Part shown: in pieces, positions 1 through 8,691 of the stretch
How the letters are laid out: each line of letters starts with the position of its first letter
Numbering within the stretch: the stretch's first letter is position 1
Source: an uncultured Eubacteriales bacterium
Lineage (GTDB): Bacteria > Bacillota > Clostridia > Christensenellales > Aristaeellaceae
DNA length: 64,000 bases
Direction of reading: 5' to 3'
Assembly (NCBI GenBank): GCA_902778055.1
Contig: CACYWL010000005.1
Span: forward strand, 146,522-210,521
The notes under the pieces: generated by a model
What the model was told of the DNA's origin: nothing
Databases searched by the model: none
Seen by the model: the letters and a program-made list of their open reading frames with translations, nothing else
Translations under genes and position numbers: made by a program

Positions 1-1348
1 TCTCCGTCACCGTCAGGGGCACCGTCACCGCGTTCAGCCGCCCGCAGCCGCTGAAGGCGTACCGTCCGATTTTCTTCAGCCCCGCCGGCAGCGAAATCGT
101 CTGCAGGCGGATGTCCATATCGCTGTCCGAAAAGGCGTAGTCATAAATGGTCTCCGTCCCCTTCGGCACGTCGTAATGAAGGTCCGGCTTCCGGTTCGGA
201 TAGGCGTAGAGCGTTTTTCCGTCCGCGCCGAACAGAACCCCGTCCCGGGTCCGGAACAGCGGGTTTCCTTCCTCCGCCTCCCAGGCGGTGATCCCGGAAT
301 CATCCCCCTTCGGAATCGCCTTCAGCCGGTAATCCGCGGAAAGGATGATCTTCTCCGCCGTGCAGCGGTACAGGAAATTGGGGCTCAGGTACTCAAGCGT
401 TCCCGGAATCCTCAGCTTCTTCAGCTGCGCGCCGTCAATGGCGTACGCGTCCAGTGTCCGCAGGGTGGACGGAAAGCGGATGGATTTCGCGGCCTGCCCG
501 TAATCGTCCCAGACGTAGAGGGTGTCCACCCAGATCTCGCCCTTTTCATACCGGGTCGGAAACATCACCTCTTCGGCCGGGTTTCCCTCCGCGGGATCGG
601 TTCCCTCCAGCCATTCGGAGGCGTTCCAGTCCTCCGATTCCCAGACCGCGCCCATCCGGGTCACCCCTTCCCGGATGACCAAGGTTTCTCCCTCCAGGGA
701 GCAGGGATTGGCGTCATACAAGTTTTCCGATGGCACGAAGCCCCAGACCGTCCGGCCCTCCGCCTCCGTCTCGACGCAGGTCCAGGACCGGTCCTCCCGC
801 TGGATCCTGAGCAGGGCGATGGCCTGCTCCCCGGCGGTCATGCGCCGGATTTCCCGGCCGCTGCCCAGCGGGTCGTCCGTCAGGGCGCAGTCCTCGCCGA
901 TCTCGCAGAGGGCCCGCTCCAGGCTGAGGCTGTCCGCCGTCCCCGGCATGTTCTTCGGGCGCCGGATCCATCCGATCCGCCCGGCTTTGGCATCCACCTG
1001 ATAGGAAACCAGGAGCCATTCCCCGTCCTGGGCGCTGCCCAGCAGCAGAAAGGGCTCCGCCGCGCTGACGGCCGCCCGGCCGCCCGCGCCCCGCCAGGCC
1101 TCCTCAAAGGGCGCGCCGTATACGGGCAGCTTCGCGTCCCGGGAAACCCCGAGTTCCTTCGCCCCGACCTCCGTTCCTCCGCCGCTGCCCCAGGAATAAT
1201 AGGGGATCAACCGGTTCATGTCGGCCGAGGCGGCCCCGGCCCACAGCCAGACCAGCCATCCCGCCAGCAGCCCGGCCAGCAGGAGACCCCGGCGCGCCCG
1301 GCGGCTCCGGCTTCCCTTTTCGCCCGTCCCGGCCTTCTTTCCGCTCAT
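1..1348 (-). CDS. Exported BspA-like leucine-rich-repeat protein with SH3-like N-terminal part (3' end beyond window)
   Basis: The frame stays open from an ATG at 1348 to the left edge, so the C-terminus is missing. A basic N-terminus (MSGKKAGTGEKGSRSRR) is followed by one hydrophobic segment at about residues 21-43, giving a signal peptide or N-terminal anchor. Residues about 60-200 contain two stretches that resemble bacterial SH3-like modules (for example GEWLLVSYQ and GRIGWIRRP, then WTCVETEAEGRTVWGFVP). From about residue 250 the protein has BspA-type leucine-rich repeat character (KSIRFPSTLRTLDAYAI, LKKLRIPGTLEYL, TISLPAGLKKIGRYAFSGC). A GGAGG site lies 8 nt before the ATG, and a good promoter lies about 75 nt upstream. 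BspA-type repeats usually occur in cell-surface proteins. The ligand is unknown. The SH3 assignment is tentative; the LRR and export calls are firmer. Confidence 0.75.
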   Translation of the reverse strand, partial: MSGKKAGTGEKGSRSRRARRGLLLAGLLAGWLVWLWAGAASADMNRLIPYYSWGSGGGTEVGAKELGVSRDAKLPVYGAPFEEAWRGAGGRAAVSAAEPFLLLGSAQDGEWLLVSYQVDAKAGRIGWIRRPKNMPGTADSLSLERALCEIGEDCALTDDPLGSGREIRRMTAGEQAIALLRIQREDRSWTCVETEAEGRTVWGFVPSENLYDANPCSLEGETLVIREGVTRMGAVWESEDWNASEWLEGTDPAEGNPAEEVMFPTRYEKGEIWVDTLYVWDDYGQAAKSIRFPSTLRTLDAYAIDGAQLKKLRIPGTLEYLSPNFLYRCTAEKIILSADYRLKAIPKGDDSGITAWEAEEGNPLFRTRDGVLFGADGKTLYAYPNRKPDLHYDVPKGTETIYDYAFSDSDMDIRLQTISLPAGLKKIGRYAFSGCGRLNAVTVPLTVTE

Positions 1349-1428
1349 TCCTTTCGCCTCCCCGCGAGGTTGATCGCGCTGTGTCCGGGCGCGTTCCGCG
1401 CCCCCGTTTTTTCGTTCGTCTTCGGTTC

Positions 1429-1458
1429 AATTATATCCGCTTTCCCGGGGAATGACAA
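1429..1458 (-). promoter_or_regulatory. Sigma-A type promoter for the LRR protein gene
   Basis: On the minus strand a -35 TTGTCA (1458-1453) and a perfect -10 TATAAT (1434-1429) are separated by 18 nt. Transcription would start near 1421, leaving a leader of about 73 nt before the ATG at 1348. It lies between the pot terminator and the LRR gene, so the LRR gene is probably transcribed separately. Confidence 0.7.
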
Positions 1459-1485
1459 CCGTCCGGAGCGGCCGGCCGGGCACAG

Positions 1486-1510
1486 AAAAAGGCAGGCCCG
1501 AAAGCCTGCC
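1486..1510 (-). terminator. Rho-independent terminator of the pot operon
   Basis: Read on the minus strand, a perfect 7-bp stem GGCAGGC/GCCTGCC with a 6-nt loop is followed directly by TTTTT. It lies 15 nt past the potD stop codon, as expected for the end of a four-gene operon. Confidence 0.85.
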
Positions 1511-1525
1511 CTGAAAGCGCGTTTC

Positions 1526-2599
1526 TTATTCCGCCATGACCTTGGCCCAGAGATCGGGCTGCCTGGCCTGCCAGTCCGCCGGCAGATCCACGTACACCTC
1601 GTCCTTCTCGTATCCGGCCCGCGGCACGTAGGCCGCGTTGCCCTCGTATTCCCCGCCGGGGCCGCTCAGCTCCGCCAGCACCTGGGCGTTGGCCGAGGCG
1701 TATCCGACCTCGATGGAGTTCGCTTTGGAGGCGTCATAGTCCAGCATGTATTTGATGAACACGTTCGCCAGCTTCGGGTTCTTCGCGTTGGCGGGAATCA
1801 CCATGGCGTCCACGGCGATGTTGGTTCCCTGGTGAGGCACGCAGTAGGCCATGTCCTCATTCTCCCCGAGGATGTAGGCCGCGTCGCCGCTGTAGACGAC
1901 CGCCATCCACTTCAGGCCCTCGGCCATGCTGTCGATGACCTCGTCGGTGACGTAGGAGGGCTGCAGTGTCGCGTTCATCTTCCGCAGCCATTCATAGGCC
2001 TCGTTGATCTGGGCCTCGTCCGTCGTGTTGGCGGAATATCCCAGCGTCTTCTCCGCGATCATGAAGGCATCCCGGGAAGAGTCATAGAAGTAGGCGTGTC
2101 CGGCATAGGACGCGTTCTGATACGCCTCCCAGCCCTGGGCCTCCATCTCCTCCTCGGGGATCTTCGTCGTGTCGTACACGATGCCCATGGTCTGCCAGAA
2201 GTAGGGCACGGAATAGGTGTTGTCCGGATCGTAGCCCTGGTTCCGGACGCCCTCAGCCAGCTGATCCAGGTTGGTCACGATGCTCTTGTCCAGCGGCTGA
2301 AGCATGTTCGCGGCGATCAGCCGCTCAATCATATAATCGCTGGGAACGATGACGTCCCAGGCGTCTCCGGACTGCATCTGCAGCCACAGATACTCGTTGG
2401 ATTCATAGGTTTTGTAGTTCACCCGGACGCCGTATTCCTTTTCAAACGACCGGATCACGTCCATGTCCACATACTCGCCCCAGTTATACACATTCAGCGT
2501 CGTGCCCTCGAACTCCTTCGGGTCGAAGCCCTCGGTCAGTCCCATCGCGGGCAGCAGGGCCAGGCACAGCGCCAGCATCACCAGAAGCGTTTTTTTCAT
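1526..2599 (-). CDS. potD: Spermidine/putrescine ABC transporter, substrate-binding protein PotD
   Basis: The 357-residue protein captures polyamines outside the cell and delivers them to PotBC. A signal peptide (MKKTLLVMLALCLALLPAMG) is followed by the typical PotD opening (TLNVYNWGEYVD), then VNYKTYESNE and VIVPSDYMIERL. Length and order match the family. A cysteine occurs inside the hydrophobic segment but its context (LALC) is a poor lipobox, so membrane anchoring is uncertain, although Gram-positive PotD proteins are usually lipoproteins. The ATG is 4 nt after the potC stop and its GGAGG site lies inside the potC end, so translation is coupled. It is the last gene of the pot operon. Which polyamine it prefers cannot be read from sequence. 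Confidence 0.93.
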   Translation of the reverse strand: MKKTLLVMLALCLALLPAMGLTEGFDPKEFEGTTLNVYNWGEYVDMDVIRSFEKEYGVRVNYKTYESNEYLWLQMQSGDAWDVIVPSDYMIERLIAANMLQPLDKSIVTNLDQLAEGVRNQGYDPDNTYSVPYFWQTMGIVYDTTKIPEEEMEAQGWEAYQNASYAGHAYFYDSSRDAFMIAEKTLGYSANTTDEAQINEAYEWLRKMNATLQPSYVTDEVIDSMAEGLKWMAVVYSGDAAYILGENEDMAYCVPHQGTNIAVDAMVIPANAKNPKLANVFIKYMLDYDASKANSIEVGYASANAQVLAELSGPGGEYEGNAAYVPRAGYEKDEVYVDLPADWQARQPDLWAKVMAE

Positions 2600-2603
2600 T
2601 GTC

Positions 2604-3407
2604 TCACAGTTCCTCCTTTTTATTTTTTCTCTCCCTGAGAGCGGGGATCAGGTTGGCCAGGACCAGGATCAGCGTCACCGCGGCCACGATCAGGGTGGAA
2701 AGGGCGTTGACGCTCGGGTTGAACCGCTTCATGGAGTAGACGTACATGGAAATGTTCTGGACGTCGACCCCCGCGGTGAAGAAGGAAATCACGAAATCGT
2801 CGAAGCTCATGCTGAAGGCGATGAGCGCGCCGGAGAAGACCGCCGGATAGATCTGGGGCAGGATCACCTTCGTCAGGGCCTGCCAGGGGCTGGCGCCCAG
2901 ATCCAGCGCGGCCTCCGCCACGTTGTCGTCCAGCTGCCGCAGCTTGGGCATGACGGACAGGATGACGTAGGGAATGCAGAAGGTGATGTGGGCCAGCGTC
3001 AGGGTGACGATGCTCCGCTGGATCTTCGCGCTCAGGAACAGCAGCATCAGGCTGATGGCGGTCACGATGTCCGGGTTCAGCACCGGCAGGTTGTTGATCT
3101 CGAGCACAACGGTCCGGATGATCGGCCGGGCCTTGGAAAGGCCGATGGCGGAGATCGTGCCGACGACGGTGGAAACCACCGTGGCGATCAGCGCCACGAT
3201 CACCGTGTAGTAGATGCTCTCCAGCATCTCCCGGTTCTCAAACATGGCCTCGTACCACCGGGTCGAGAAGCCGGAAAAGGAGATCATGGACTTGCTGTCG
3301 TTGAAGGAAAACAGCATCACGTACAGGATCGGCAGATAGATGAAGGCCAGCACCAGGATCAGATATCCGCCGGAGAAAAAGCGCCCGGGAGTTTTCTTTC
3401 TTTCCAT
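2604..3407 (-). CDS. potC: Spermidine/putrescine ABC transporter permease PotC
   Basis: This 267-residue integral membrane permease forms the channel with PotB. It shows about six hydrophobic segments and the binding-protein-dependent permease loop EAALDLGASPWQALTKVILPQI, which docks onto the ATPase. The N-terminal region (YLILVLAFIYLPILYVMLFSFND) is typical of PotC. The ATG at 3407 follows a GGAGG site by 8 nt and starts 3 nt past the potB stop. Together with potA, potB and potD it makes a complete importer in the canonical order A-B-C-D. Nothing unusual is visible. Confidence 0.93.
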   Translation of the reverse strand: MERKKTPGRFFSGGYLILVLAFIYLPILYVMLFSFNDSKSMISFSGFSTRWYEAMFENREMLESIYYTVIVALIATVVSTVVGTISAIGLSKARPIIRTVVLEINNLPVLNPDIVTAISLMLLFLSAKIQRSIVTLTLAHITFCIPYVILSVMPKLRQLDDNVAEAALDLGASPWQALTKVILPQIYPAVFSGALIAFSMSFDDFVISFFTAGVDVQNISMYVYSMKRFNPSVNALSTLIVAAVTLILVLANLIPALRERKNKKEEL

Positions 3408-3410
3408 GCC

Positions 3411-4190
3411 TTACTCCTCCCCCGCGCTGCGGTCCAGCTTCTTGGTCAGATACATGCTCCCGATGATGATCAGGGCCATGATCAGGGAGATGGCGCTGCC
3501 GAAGTTCCAGTCCCCGGCAACCAGGAAATAGGTCTCGATCAGGTTGCCGATCAGGACGTAGTTTCCGCCGCCCAGCAGCTTCGGAATCACGAAGCTGGAC
3601 ACCGCCGGCAGGAAAACCAGCGTGATGCCGCTGATGATGCCCGGCACGCTCAGGGGCAGGGTCACCTTCAGGAAGGTCTTCCACCGGTTCGCCCCCAGGT
3701 CGTAGGCGGCGACGAGCAGGTTCCGGTCCAGCTTGGCGATGGCCGTGTGGATCTGGATGATCATGTAGGGCAGGAAGTCGTAGACCATGCCGATGAACAC
3801 CTTGATCTCGCTCTCGAGCTCGAAGTTCATCAGGATGCCGCGCCAGGCGTAGGTCTTCAGCAGCATGTTGATCCACATCGGCAGCGTCAGCAGCAGGATC
3901 ATCAGGGTCTGCCGCCTCTCCGGCAGGTTGGCGATGAAAAGCGCCGCCGGATAGCCGATCAGGATGCAGAACACCGTGGTCAGCAGCGCGATCCGCAGCG
4001 AGGTCCACAGCACCCTCAGAAAGGTCGGGTCGCTCAGGAACCGGCTGAAGTTCTCCAGGGTGAAGCTGAAGGTGATCGTGCCGTTGCCGGACCGGGTCAC
4101 CGCGTACAGCAGGATCATGATCATCGGGGCCACGATGAACAGCGCGATCCACAGCAGGTACGGGTAGCTCATCCGAAAGAAGGATTTCAT
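3411..4190 (-). CDS. potB: Spermidine/putrescine ABC transporter permease PotB
   Basis: This 259-residue permease pairs with PotC. It has an N-terminal transmembrane segment ([21 protein letters not shown]), further hydrophobic segments, and the EAA-type loop [20 protein letters not shown] that contacts the ATPase. Length and order match PotB. Its ATG overlaps the potA stop codon by 4 nt (ATGA), which implies translational coupling. It is the second gene of the pot operon. Confidence 0.93.
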   Translation of the reverse strand: MKSFFRMSYPYLLWIALFIVAPMIMILLYAVTRSGNGTITFSFTLENFSRFLSDPTFLRVLWTSLRIALLTTVFCILIGYPAALFIANLPERRQTLMILLLTLPMWINMLLKTYAWRGILMNFELESEIKVFIGMVYDFLPYMIIQIHTAIAKLDRNLLVAAYDLGANRWKTFLKVTLPLSVPGIISGITLVFLPAVSSFVIPKLLGGGNYVLIGNLIETYFLVAGDWNFGSAISLIMALIIIGSMYLTKKLDRSAGEE

Positions 4191-5767
4191 GCGTCCGCCA
4201 CTTCCTTATGCATGACGTGAATATCCTCCGGCCCGAAGGCCAGCCCGACCCGGTCCCCGACCTCGAGGCGGGAGGTCGTCTCCACCTTGTAAATCCGGCC
4301 CCGGGTGGAGAAGGTGATGTCGTAGGAGCCCTCCTTCACGGAGGAGGGGTCGAAGTCGAACTTGACGTCCGTAATCTCGACGGGCGAGTCGTCCTGCAGG
4401 TTCCAGGCTTCGGCGCTGGCCCAGGTCTTCAGGTCCGTGGAGATGGCCATGGATTCCCACAGCTCGTCCGGGGTGATGAAGAAGTCCAGCGCGGTGATGC
4501 CGATGTTGTGCCGCGGATCCTCGACGTATTCCGGATGGATCACGTGCACCTTCACGGTGACCTCGGTGCCCTTTTCCGTCCCGAAGGTGATCTCGTAGAC
4601 CCCCGGCTTCTTCTCGATGTTGTGCCGCACCCGGGTCAGGGAAATGTCCCGTTCCTCCTCGTCCCAGGCCTGGGCATTGGCGATGGAGATGAAGTCCGCG
4701 TCGGTCATCTCCCGGTTCTCCAGGTCGTCCGAGTCGACGTAGAAGTCGTTGGCGCTGATCTTCTCCCCGGCCTGGGGGTTGGTCAGGTCATGCTGGGTCA
4801 CGACGTTCATCCGGACGGTCTTGCTCGTGCCGGTCCGGGTCTCGACCATCAGCTCGTAGTGGACGCCCTTGAACACGACGTTCTTGACCTCTCCGCGCAG
4901 GACGCCGTCCTTCGGCTTCACGACGGCCAGGTCCTCCGGCCGGATCAGCACGTCCACGGGTTCGTTTTCCCGGAATCCGAAATCGACGCAATCGTAGTTC
5001 CGCTCGTCGAAGCGGACCTTCCGGTCCGCCAGCATGACGCCGTCGACGATGTTGCTTTCGCCGATGAACCGGGCCACGTAGGCGTTGGCCGGCTCGTTGT
5101 AGATCTCCAGGGGGGAGCCGATCTGCTCGATGCGGCCCTCGTTCATGACGACGATCTTGTCGCTCATGGTCAGGGCCTCCTCCTGGTCGTGGGTGACGAA
5201 GATGAAGGTGATCCCGACCTCCTGCTGGATGCGCTTCAGCTCCCGCTGCATCTCCTTGCGCAGCTTCAGGTCCAGGGCGCCCAGCGGCTCGTCGAGCAGC
5301 AGCACGTTCGGCTCGTTGACAAGGGCCCGCGCGATGGCGACCCGCTGCTGCTGTCCGCCGGAAAGGCTGGTCACGTTCCGCTTCTCGTATCCCGTCAGGT
5401 TCACGAGGCTCAGCATGCGGTTCACCTTCTGGGCGATGATGTCGTTGCCCATCTTCTTGATCCGCAGGCCGAAGGCGATGTTTTCATAGACGTTCAGATG
5501 GGGAAACAGGGCATATCGCTGGAATACGGTGTTGATTTCCCGCTTGTACGGCGGCACGCTGTCGATGCACTCCCCGTCAAAGATGACCGTGCCCTCGTCC
5601 TGCTCGAGAAATCCGCCCAGGATGCGCAGCAGCGTCGTCTTGCCGCATCCGGAGGGCCCCAGCAGGGTCACAAACTCGTTCTCGTAGATGTTCAGGTTCA
5701 CGCCCTTCAGCACGACCTGCCCGTCAAAGCTCTTGACGATGTTCCGAAACTCGATCAGCTTCCGCAT
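4187..5767 (-). CDS. potA: Spermidine/putrescine ABC transporter ATPase PotA with Ig-like insertion in the TOBE domain
   Basis: The cytoplasmic ATPase powers the polyamine importer. Seen in order: Walker [10 protein letters not shown] (about 37-45), signature LSGGQQQR (135-142), Walker [12 protein letters not shown] (156-166), H-loop THDQEEAL, then a TOBE-type region starting near [10 protein letters not shown]. It has 526 residues, whereas PotA is usually 350-380. The extra length is a block at about 337-497 made of two related repeats of about 72 residues, each with ANDF/ALDF, an AW pair and a G-(V/S)-Y-(E/D)-ITF strand. The TOBE end ([18 protein letters not shown]) resumes after the block. 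The start at 5767 is chosen because GGAGG lies 9 nt upstream; an upstream in-frame ATG (5797) has no such site. First gene of the operon. Confidence 0.92.
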   Translation of the reverse strand: MRKLIEFRNIVKSFDGQVVLKGVNLNIYENEFVTLLGPSGCGKTTLLRILGGFLEQDEGTVIFDGECIDSVPPYKREINTVFQRYALFPHLNVYENIAFGLRIKKMGNDIIAQKVNRMLSLVNLTGYEKRNVTSLSGGQQQRVAIARALVNEPNVLLLDEPLGALDLKLRKEMQRELKRIQQEVGITFIFVTHDQEEALTMSDKIVVMNEGRIEQIGSPLEIYNEPANAYVARFIGESNIVDGVMLADRKVRFDERNYDCVDFGFRENEPVDVLIRPEDLAVVKPKDGVLRGEVKNVVFKGVHYELMVETRTGTSKTVRMNVVTQHDLTNPQAGEKISANDFYVDSDDLENREMTDADFISIANAQAWDEEERDISLTRVRHNIEKKPGVYEITFGTEKGTEVTVKVHVIHPEYVEDPRHNIGITALDFFITPDELWESMAISTDLKTWASAEAWNLQDDSPVEITDVKFDFDPSSVKEGSYDITFSTRGRIYKVETTSRLEVGDRVGLAFGPEDIHVMHKEVADA

Positions 5768-5845
5768 ACCCTTTTCCTCCAGGTGTGTAGAATCCAAGGC
5801 TTTTCAGCAGCATAAAAATCTATCATGTTTCCGGCAAAAACACAA
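5768..5845 (-). promoter_or_regulatory. Possible pot operon promoter and leader
   Basis: The 224-nt spacer between the fucosidase stop and potA contains an AT-rich patch. On the minus strand TTGTGT (5845-5840) and TAGATT (5822-5817) are spaced by 17 nt and would give a leader of about 45 nt. The match to consensus is moderate. I saw no riboswitch-like structure. The rest of the spacer (5846-5991) is GC-rich with no gene that I can support. Confidence 0.35.
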
Positions 5846-5991
5846 TACTTCCCGCAAGATTGTCCGCGGACCCCGCGCCGCCGGGCTTCCGGGCCTCCGC
5901 GGCGGGCCGGATGCCCCGCCGAAATCGGCTTCTGTCCCCCGCCGCGCGGGCTGTCCGTTCCTCCGGCTCCTCCCTCCGGGCTTCCGGGGAC

Positions 5992-7473
5992 TTACCGGCA
6001 GGTGATCCGGAAGAAGACCGGGCTCTCGGAGCGGACCTCCCGGGTCTGAATCTCGAGGCCCTCCCCGGTCTGCTTCCAGACCGGCTTCTCCCCGAAGCCC
6101 AGCACATCCACATCGTCGATGATCCCGTAGAAGGGGGAATCGGCCGTGTGCTCCTTCCGCCCCAGGGACCGGATCAGGATCTTCCCGTCCTCCGGATACC
6201 GCATGCAGGCAGCGTAGATTTTGCCGTCCTTCTCGGTAAAGCGGAAATCCTCGGAGGTGTAGATCTTGTCCTTCCCGTCGGTGAACTGCCCCTTCTCCTG
6301 CCGGGTCGGGCCCTCCTGGGCGTATCTCCACGGCCGGGATCCGTAGATCGCCTCGCCGTTCATTTTCATCCAGGCGCCGATTTCCTTCAGCACCCTGGTG
6401 TCCTCCTCCGAGATCGTCCCGTCCGCCTTCGGTCCGACGTTCAGCAGCATCGTCCCGTTCTTGGCGACGACGTCGACCAGGTCGCACAGGATGCTCCAGG
6501 GCTTCTTGAAATCGTTCCCCTCCGTGTAGCACCAGGAGTTCTTCGCGATGGCGGTGTCCGTCTGCCAGGGGAAGGGCTGGACGCTGTCGAACTGCCCCCG
6601 CTCAATGTCGACAACCGCCGTGCCAAAGGCGAAGGCGTCGTGCTTGTAGGCGATCATCACGTCCCTGCCCCACTGCGCCGCCCGGTTGTAGTAGTAGGCC
6701 GCGATTTTGCGCAGGTAGGGCTTGGCGGCGGCGATCTGGATCCACCAGTCGAAGTACAGCTCCTTCGGCTCGTATCGGTCGATCAGCTCGACGGTGCGGA
6801 TCATCCAGTCGTTCAGGAATTCCTCCGAGGGCACGGGCTCGCTGAACAGGTCGTCATGGTTTTCCGGCTGCTCCGCAACGGCGGGCCAGTAGAAATCTCC
6901 CCGTTTCTCCTGATCCGTGATGTCGGATTCGAAGTGCCGTCCGCCGCCCATGAACCACCAGTGCTCGATGCGGTGGGTCGAAGCGCCGTTCACCAGCCCC
7001 TGCTTCTTCGCCTCGGCGCTCAGCTCGCCCAGCACGTCCCGCTTCGGTCCCATCTCCGCCGCGTTCCATCGGGACAGCTCGGACCGGTACATCTGGAACC
7101 CGTCGTGATGCTCCGCGACGGGCACGACGTACTTCGCCCCGGCCTCCCGGAACAGGGAGATCCATTTTTCCGGGTCGAACTTCTCCGCCCGGAAAAGCGG
7201 GATGAAGTCCTTGTATCCGAATTCCTTCTGGGGTCCCCAGGTCTTCACGTGGTGCTCAAACTCCGGCGTTCCCTGCTGATACATGTTCCGGGAGTACCAC
7301 TCGTTGGCGAAGGCCGGCACGCTGTAGATTCCCCAGTGAATGAAGATCCCCAGTTTCGCGTCCCGGAACCATTCCGGCGCCGGGTGTTTGGCCAGGCTCT
7401 CCCATCTGTCCGTATAGGGTCCCGCGGCAATCACCTGTTCAATTTTCTCCAGCCATTCCTTCTGATCATACAT
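5992..7473 (-). CDS. Alpha-L-fucosidase, GH29 family, apparently cytoplasmic
   Basis: The 493-residue enzyme would remove alpha-linked L-fucose from glycans by the retaining GH29 mechanism. The N-terminal barrel shows the family pattern PEWFRDAKLGIFIHWG (about 33-48), NEWYSRNMY, AKYVVPVAEHHDGF (113-126), and LYFDWW (239-244), whose aspartate (about 242) fits the catalytic nucleophile. The later MLLNVGPKADGTI and a C-terminal beta region are also typical. No signal peptide is visible, so it probably acts on imported oligosaccharides. Its ATG overlaps the end of trmB by 8 nt, so it is translated from the aromatic-amino-acid transcript, an odd pairing. The acid/base residue was not identified. 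Substrate linkage is unknown. Confidence 0.9.
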   Translation of the reverse strand: MYDQKEWLEKIEQVIAAGPYTDRWESLAKHPAPEWFRDAKLGIFIHWGIYSVPAFANEWYSRNMYQQGTPEFEHHVKTWGPQKEFGYKDFIPLFRAEKFDPEKWISLFREAGAKYVVPVAEHHDGFQMYRSELSRWNAAEMGPKRDVLGELSAEAKKQGLVNGASTHRIEHWWFMGGGRHFESDITDQEKRGDFYWPAVAEQPENHDDLFSEPVPSEEFLNDWMIRTVELIDRYEPKELYFDWWIQIAAAKPYLRKIAAYYYNRAAQWGRDVMIAYKHDAFAFGTAVVDIERGQFDSVQPFPWQTDTAIAKNSWCYTEGNDFKKPWSILCDLVDVVAKNGTMLLNVGPKADGTISEEDTRVLKEIGAWMKMNGEAIYGSRPWRYAQEGPTRQEKGQFTDGKDKIYTSEDFRFTEKDGKIYAACMRYPEDGKILIRSLGRKEHTADSPFYGIIDDVDVLGFGEKPVWKQTGEGLEIQTREVRSESPVFFRITCR

Positions 7474-8233
7474 CCTGCTTCTCCCCCTTCCGGTTCATCG
7501 TTCCTGAGATTTCCTCCAGCACCCTTTTCTTCACCCCGGGCGTCAGCCGGAACCGGGTCGGATCAAAGTCCGGCGCCTTCTCCGTCATCCGGAAGATGCC
7601 GAATTTGATCGGCACGCCCAGGGCCATGTATTTCTCCTCGTGCTCCGAAATGTAGTTCGGCGCGAACCCGCTCCCGGCCAGATCCCGGATCAGCGTCACC
7701 GGCTCAAATCCGCACAGGGCAAAGTAGGCCAGCGAATCCTCGTACAGCGTGTCGTCGTCGGTCTTGAACCAGATCTCGCCGCCCTCCCGCAGCATCTCCC
7801 GGTACTGGATCAGCTGCCTCGGGTGGGTCAGTCGGCGTTTCTCGTGCTTCGGCCGCTCGCTCCAGGGGTTGCAGAAGGAGATGATGATCCGCTCCGCCCC
7901 GTCCTCCCGGCTGAAGCATTTCCCGATGAAGCAGATGTCCGCGCTGAGGAGCCGGATGTTCCCCGGGTTCTCCCCGCAGGCCCGGACGATGTTCCGCCGC
8001 GCGTCCCCGAGCACGTCCTCGCTGATGTCGACCGCGACGTAGTTGATCTCCGGGTTCGCCGCGGCCATCTTCGCCGTGCTGACGCCCTTTCCGCATCCCA
8101 TCTCCAGGTGCAGGGGCTTCCCCGGATCGGCGAAGCCCTCCCGCCACCGGCCCCGCCGGCTCTCCCCCTCCGCGTCGAAGAAGGGGCAGGCCGCCAGCTC
8201 CGGCCGGGCCCATTTTTTTCTCCGAATATGCAA
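7466..8233 (-). CDS. trmB: tRNA (guanine-N7-)-methyltransferase TrmB, TTG start
   Basis: It methylates N7 of G46 in the variable loop of tRNA using S-adenosylmethionine. The protein shows the Firmicutes-type opening IRRKKWARPELAACPFF, the SAM-binding motif LHLEMGCGKG, VAVDISEDVL, the downstream NPWSERPKHEKRRLTHP motif and EIWFKTDDDTLYEDS. The start is a TTG at 8233 with GGAG 6-7 nt upstream, 20 nt after the aroQ stop. A longer frame from 8338 would overlap aroQ and has unrelated sequence. The resulting 255 residues are slightly longer than the common 210-240. It lies between aroQ and the fucosidase gene. Enzyme identity is secure. Confidence 0.93.
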   Translation of the reverse strand: MHIRRKKWARPELAACPFFDAEGESRRGRWREGFADPGKPLHLEMGCGKGVSTAKMAAANPEINYVAVDISEDVLGDARRNIVRACGENPGNIRLLSADICFIGKCFSREDGAERIIISFCNPWSERPKHEKRRLTHPRQLIQYREMLREGGEIWFKTDDDTLYEDSLAYFALCGFEPVTLIRDLAGSGFAPNYISEHEEKYMALGVPIKFGIFRMTEKAPDFDPTRFRLTPGVKKRVLEEISGTMNRKGEKQDV

Positions 8234-8253
8234 TGGCTTCTCCTCTTTCCGCT

Positions 8254-8691
8254 TCAGCTCCGGCCGCAGTGTTCCTTCAGGCAGATCAGCGCCTGCCGGT
8301 ATCCCTCGAATCCCAGCCCCATGTAGGTCTTCACGCACGCCATCCGGACGTAGGACACCTGGCGGAAGTCCTCCCTCTTGGACACGTCCGAGATGTGTAC
8401 CTCGACCGCGGGCAGGTTCACCGCCTTCAGCGCGTCCAGCAGCGCGATGCTGGTGTGGGTGTAGGCGCCGGGGTTGATGACGATGCCGTCGTATCCGTCC
8501 GCGGCCTCCTGGATCCAGTCCACCAGCGTCCCCTCATGGTTGCTCTGGCGGCAGTCAGCCTCCAGGCCCTCCTCCGCCGCGCTCTTTTCGATGAAGGCGA
8601 CCAGGTCGGCGTAGCTCTGGGCGCCGTAGATCCCAGGCTCCCGTTTTCCCAGCATGTTCAGGTTCGGGCCGTTCAGCACAAGAATCTTCAT
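8254..8691 (-). CDS. aroQ: Type II 3-dehydroquinate dehydratase AroQ
   Basis: It catalyses dehydration of 3-dehydroquinate to 3-dehydroshikimate, the third step of the shikimate pathway, as a dodecameric type II enzyme. The 145-residue protein opens with the diagnostic KILVLNGPNLNMLGKREPGIYG stretch (quoted in part: NGPNLNMLG), which carries the catalytic tyrosine, followed by QSNHEGTLVDWIQEA, IVINPGAYTHTSIALLDAL and VEVHISDVSKRE with the catalytic histidine. The ATG at 8691 overlaps the aroE stop by 4 nt (ATGA), so the two are coupled. A longer upstream frame from 8772 lies within aroE and is rejected. Confidence 0.95.
   Translation of the reverse strand: MKILVLNGPNLNMLGKREPGIYGAQSYADLVAFIEKSAAEEGLEADCRQSNHEGTLVDWIQEAADGYDGIVINPGAYTHTSIALLDALKAVNLPAVEVHISDVSKREDFRQVSYVRMACVKTYMGLGFEGYRQALICLKEHCGRS

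Noticed and set aside
2530..2599. PotD as a lipoprotein
   Set aside because: The only early cysteine lies in LALC inside the hydrophobic core, lacking the small residue at -1. Not excluded, but unsupported.
176..2638. An 820-codon plus-strand frame over the LRR gene and potD
   Set aside because: It runs antisense to two recognisable genes and crosses their intergenic terminator and promoter. The translation resembles no family.
8233..8338. An ATG start for TrmB at 8338
   Set aside because: The extra 35 residues overlap the end of aroQ and do not resemble the family, while TTG at 8233 has a well-placed GGAG.
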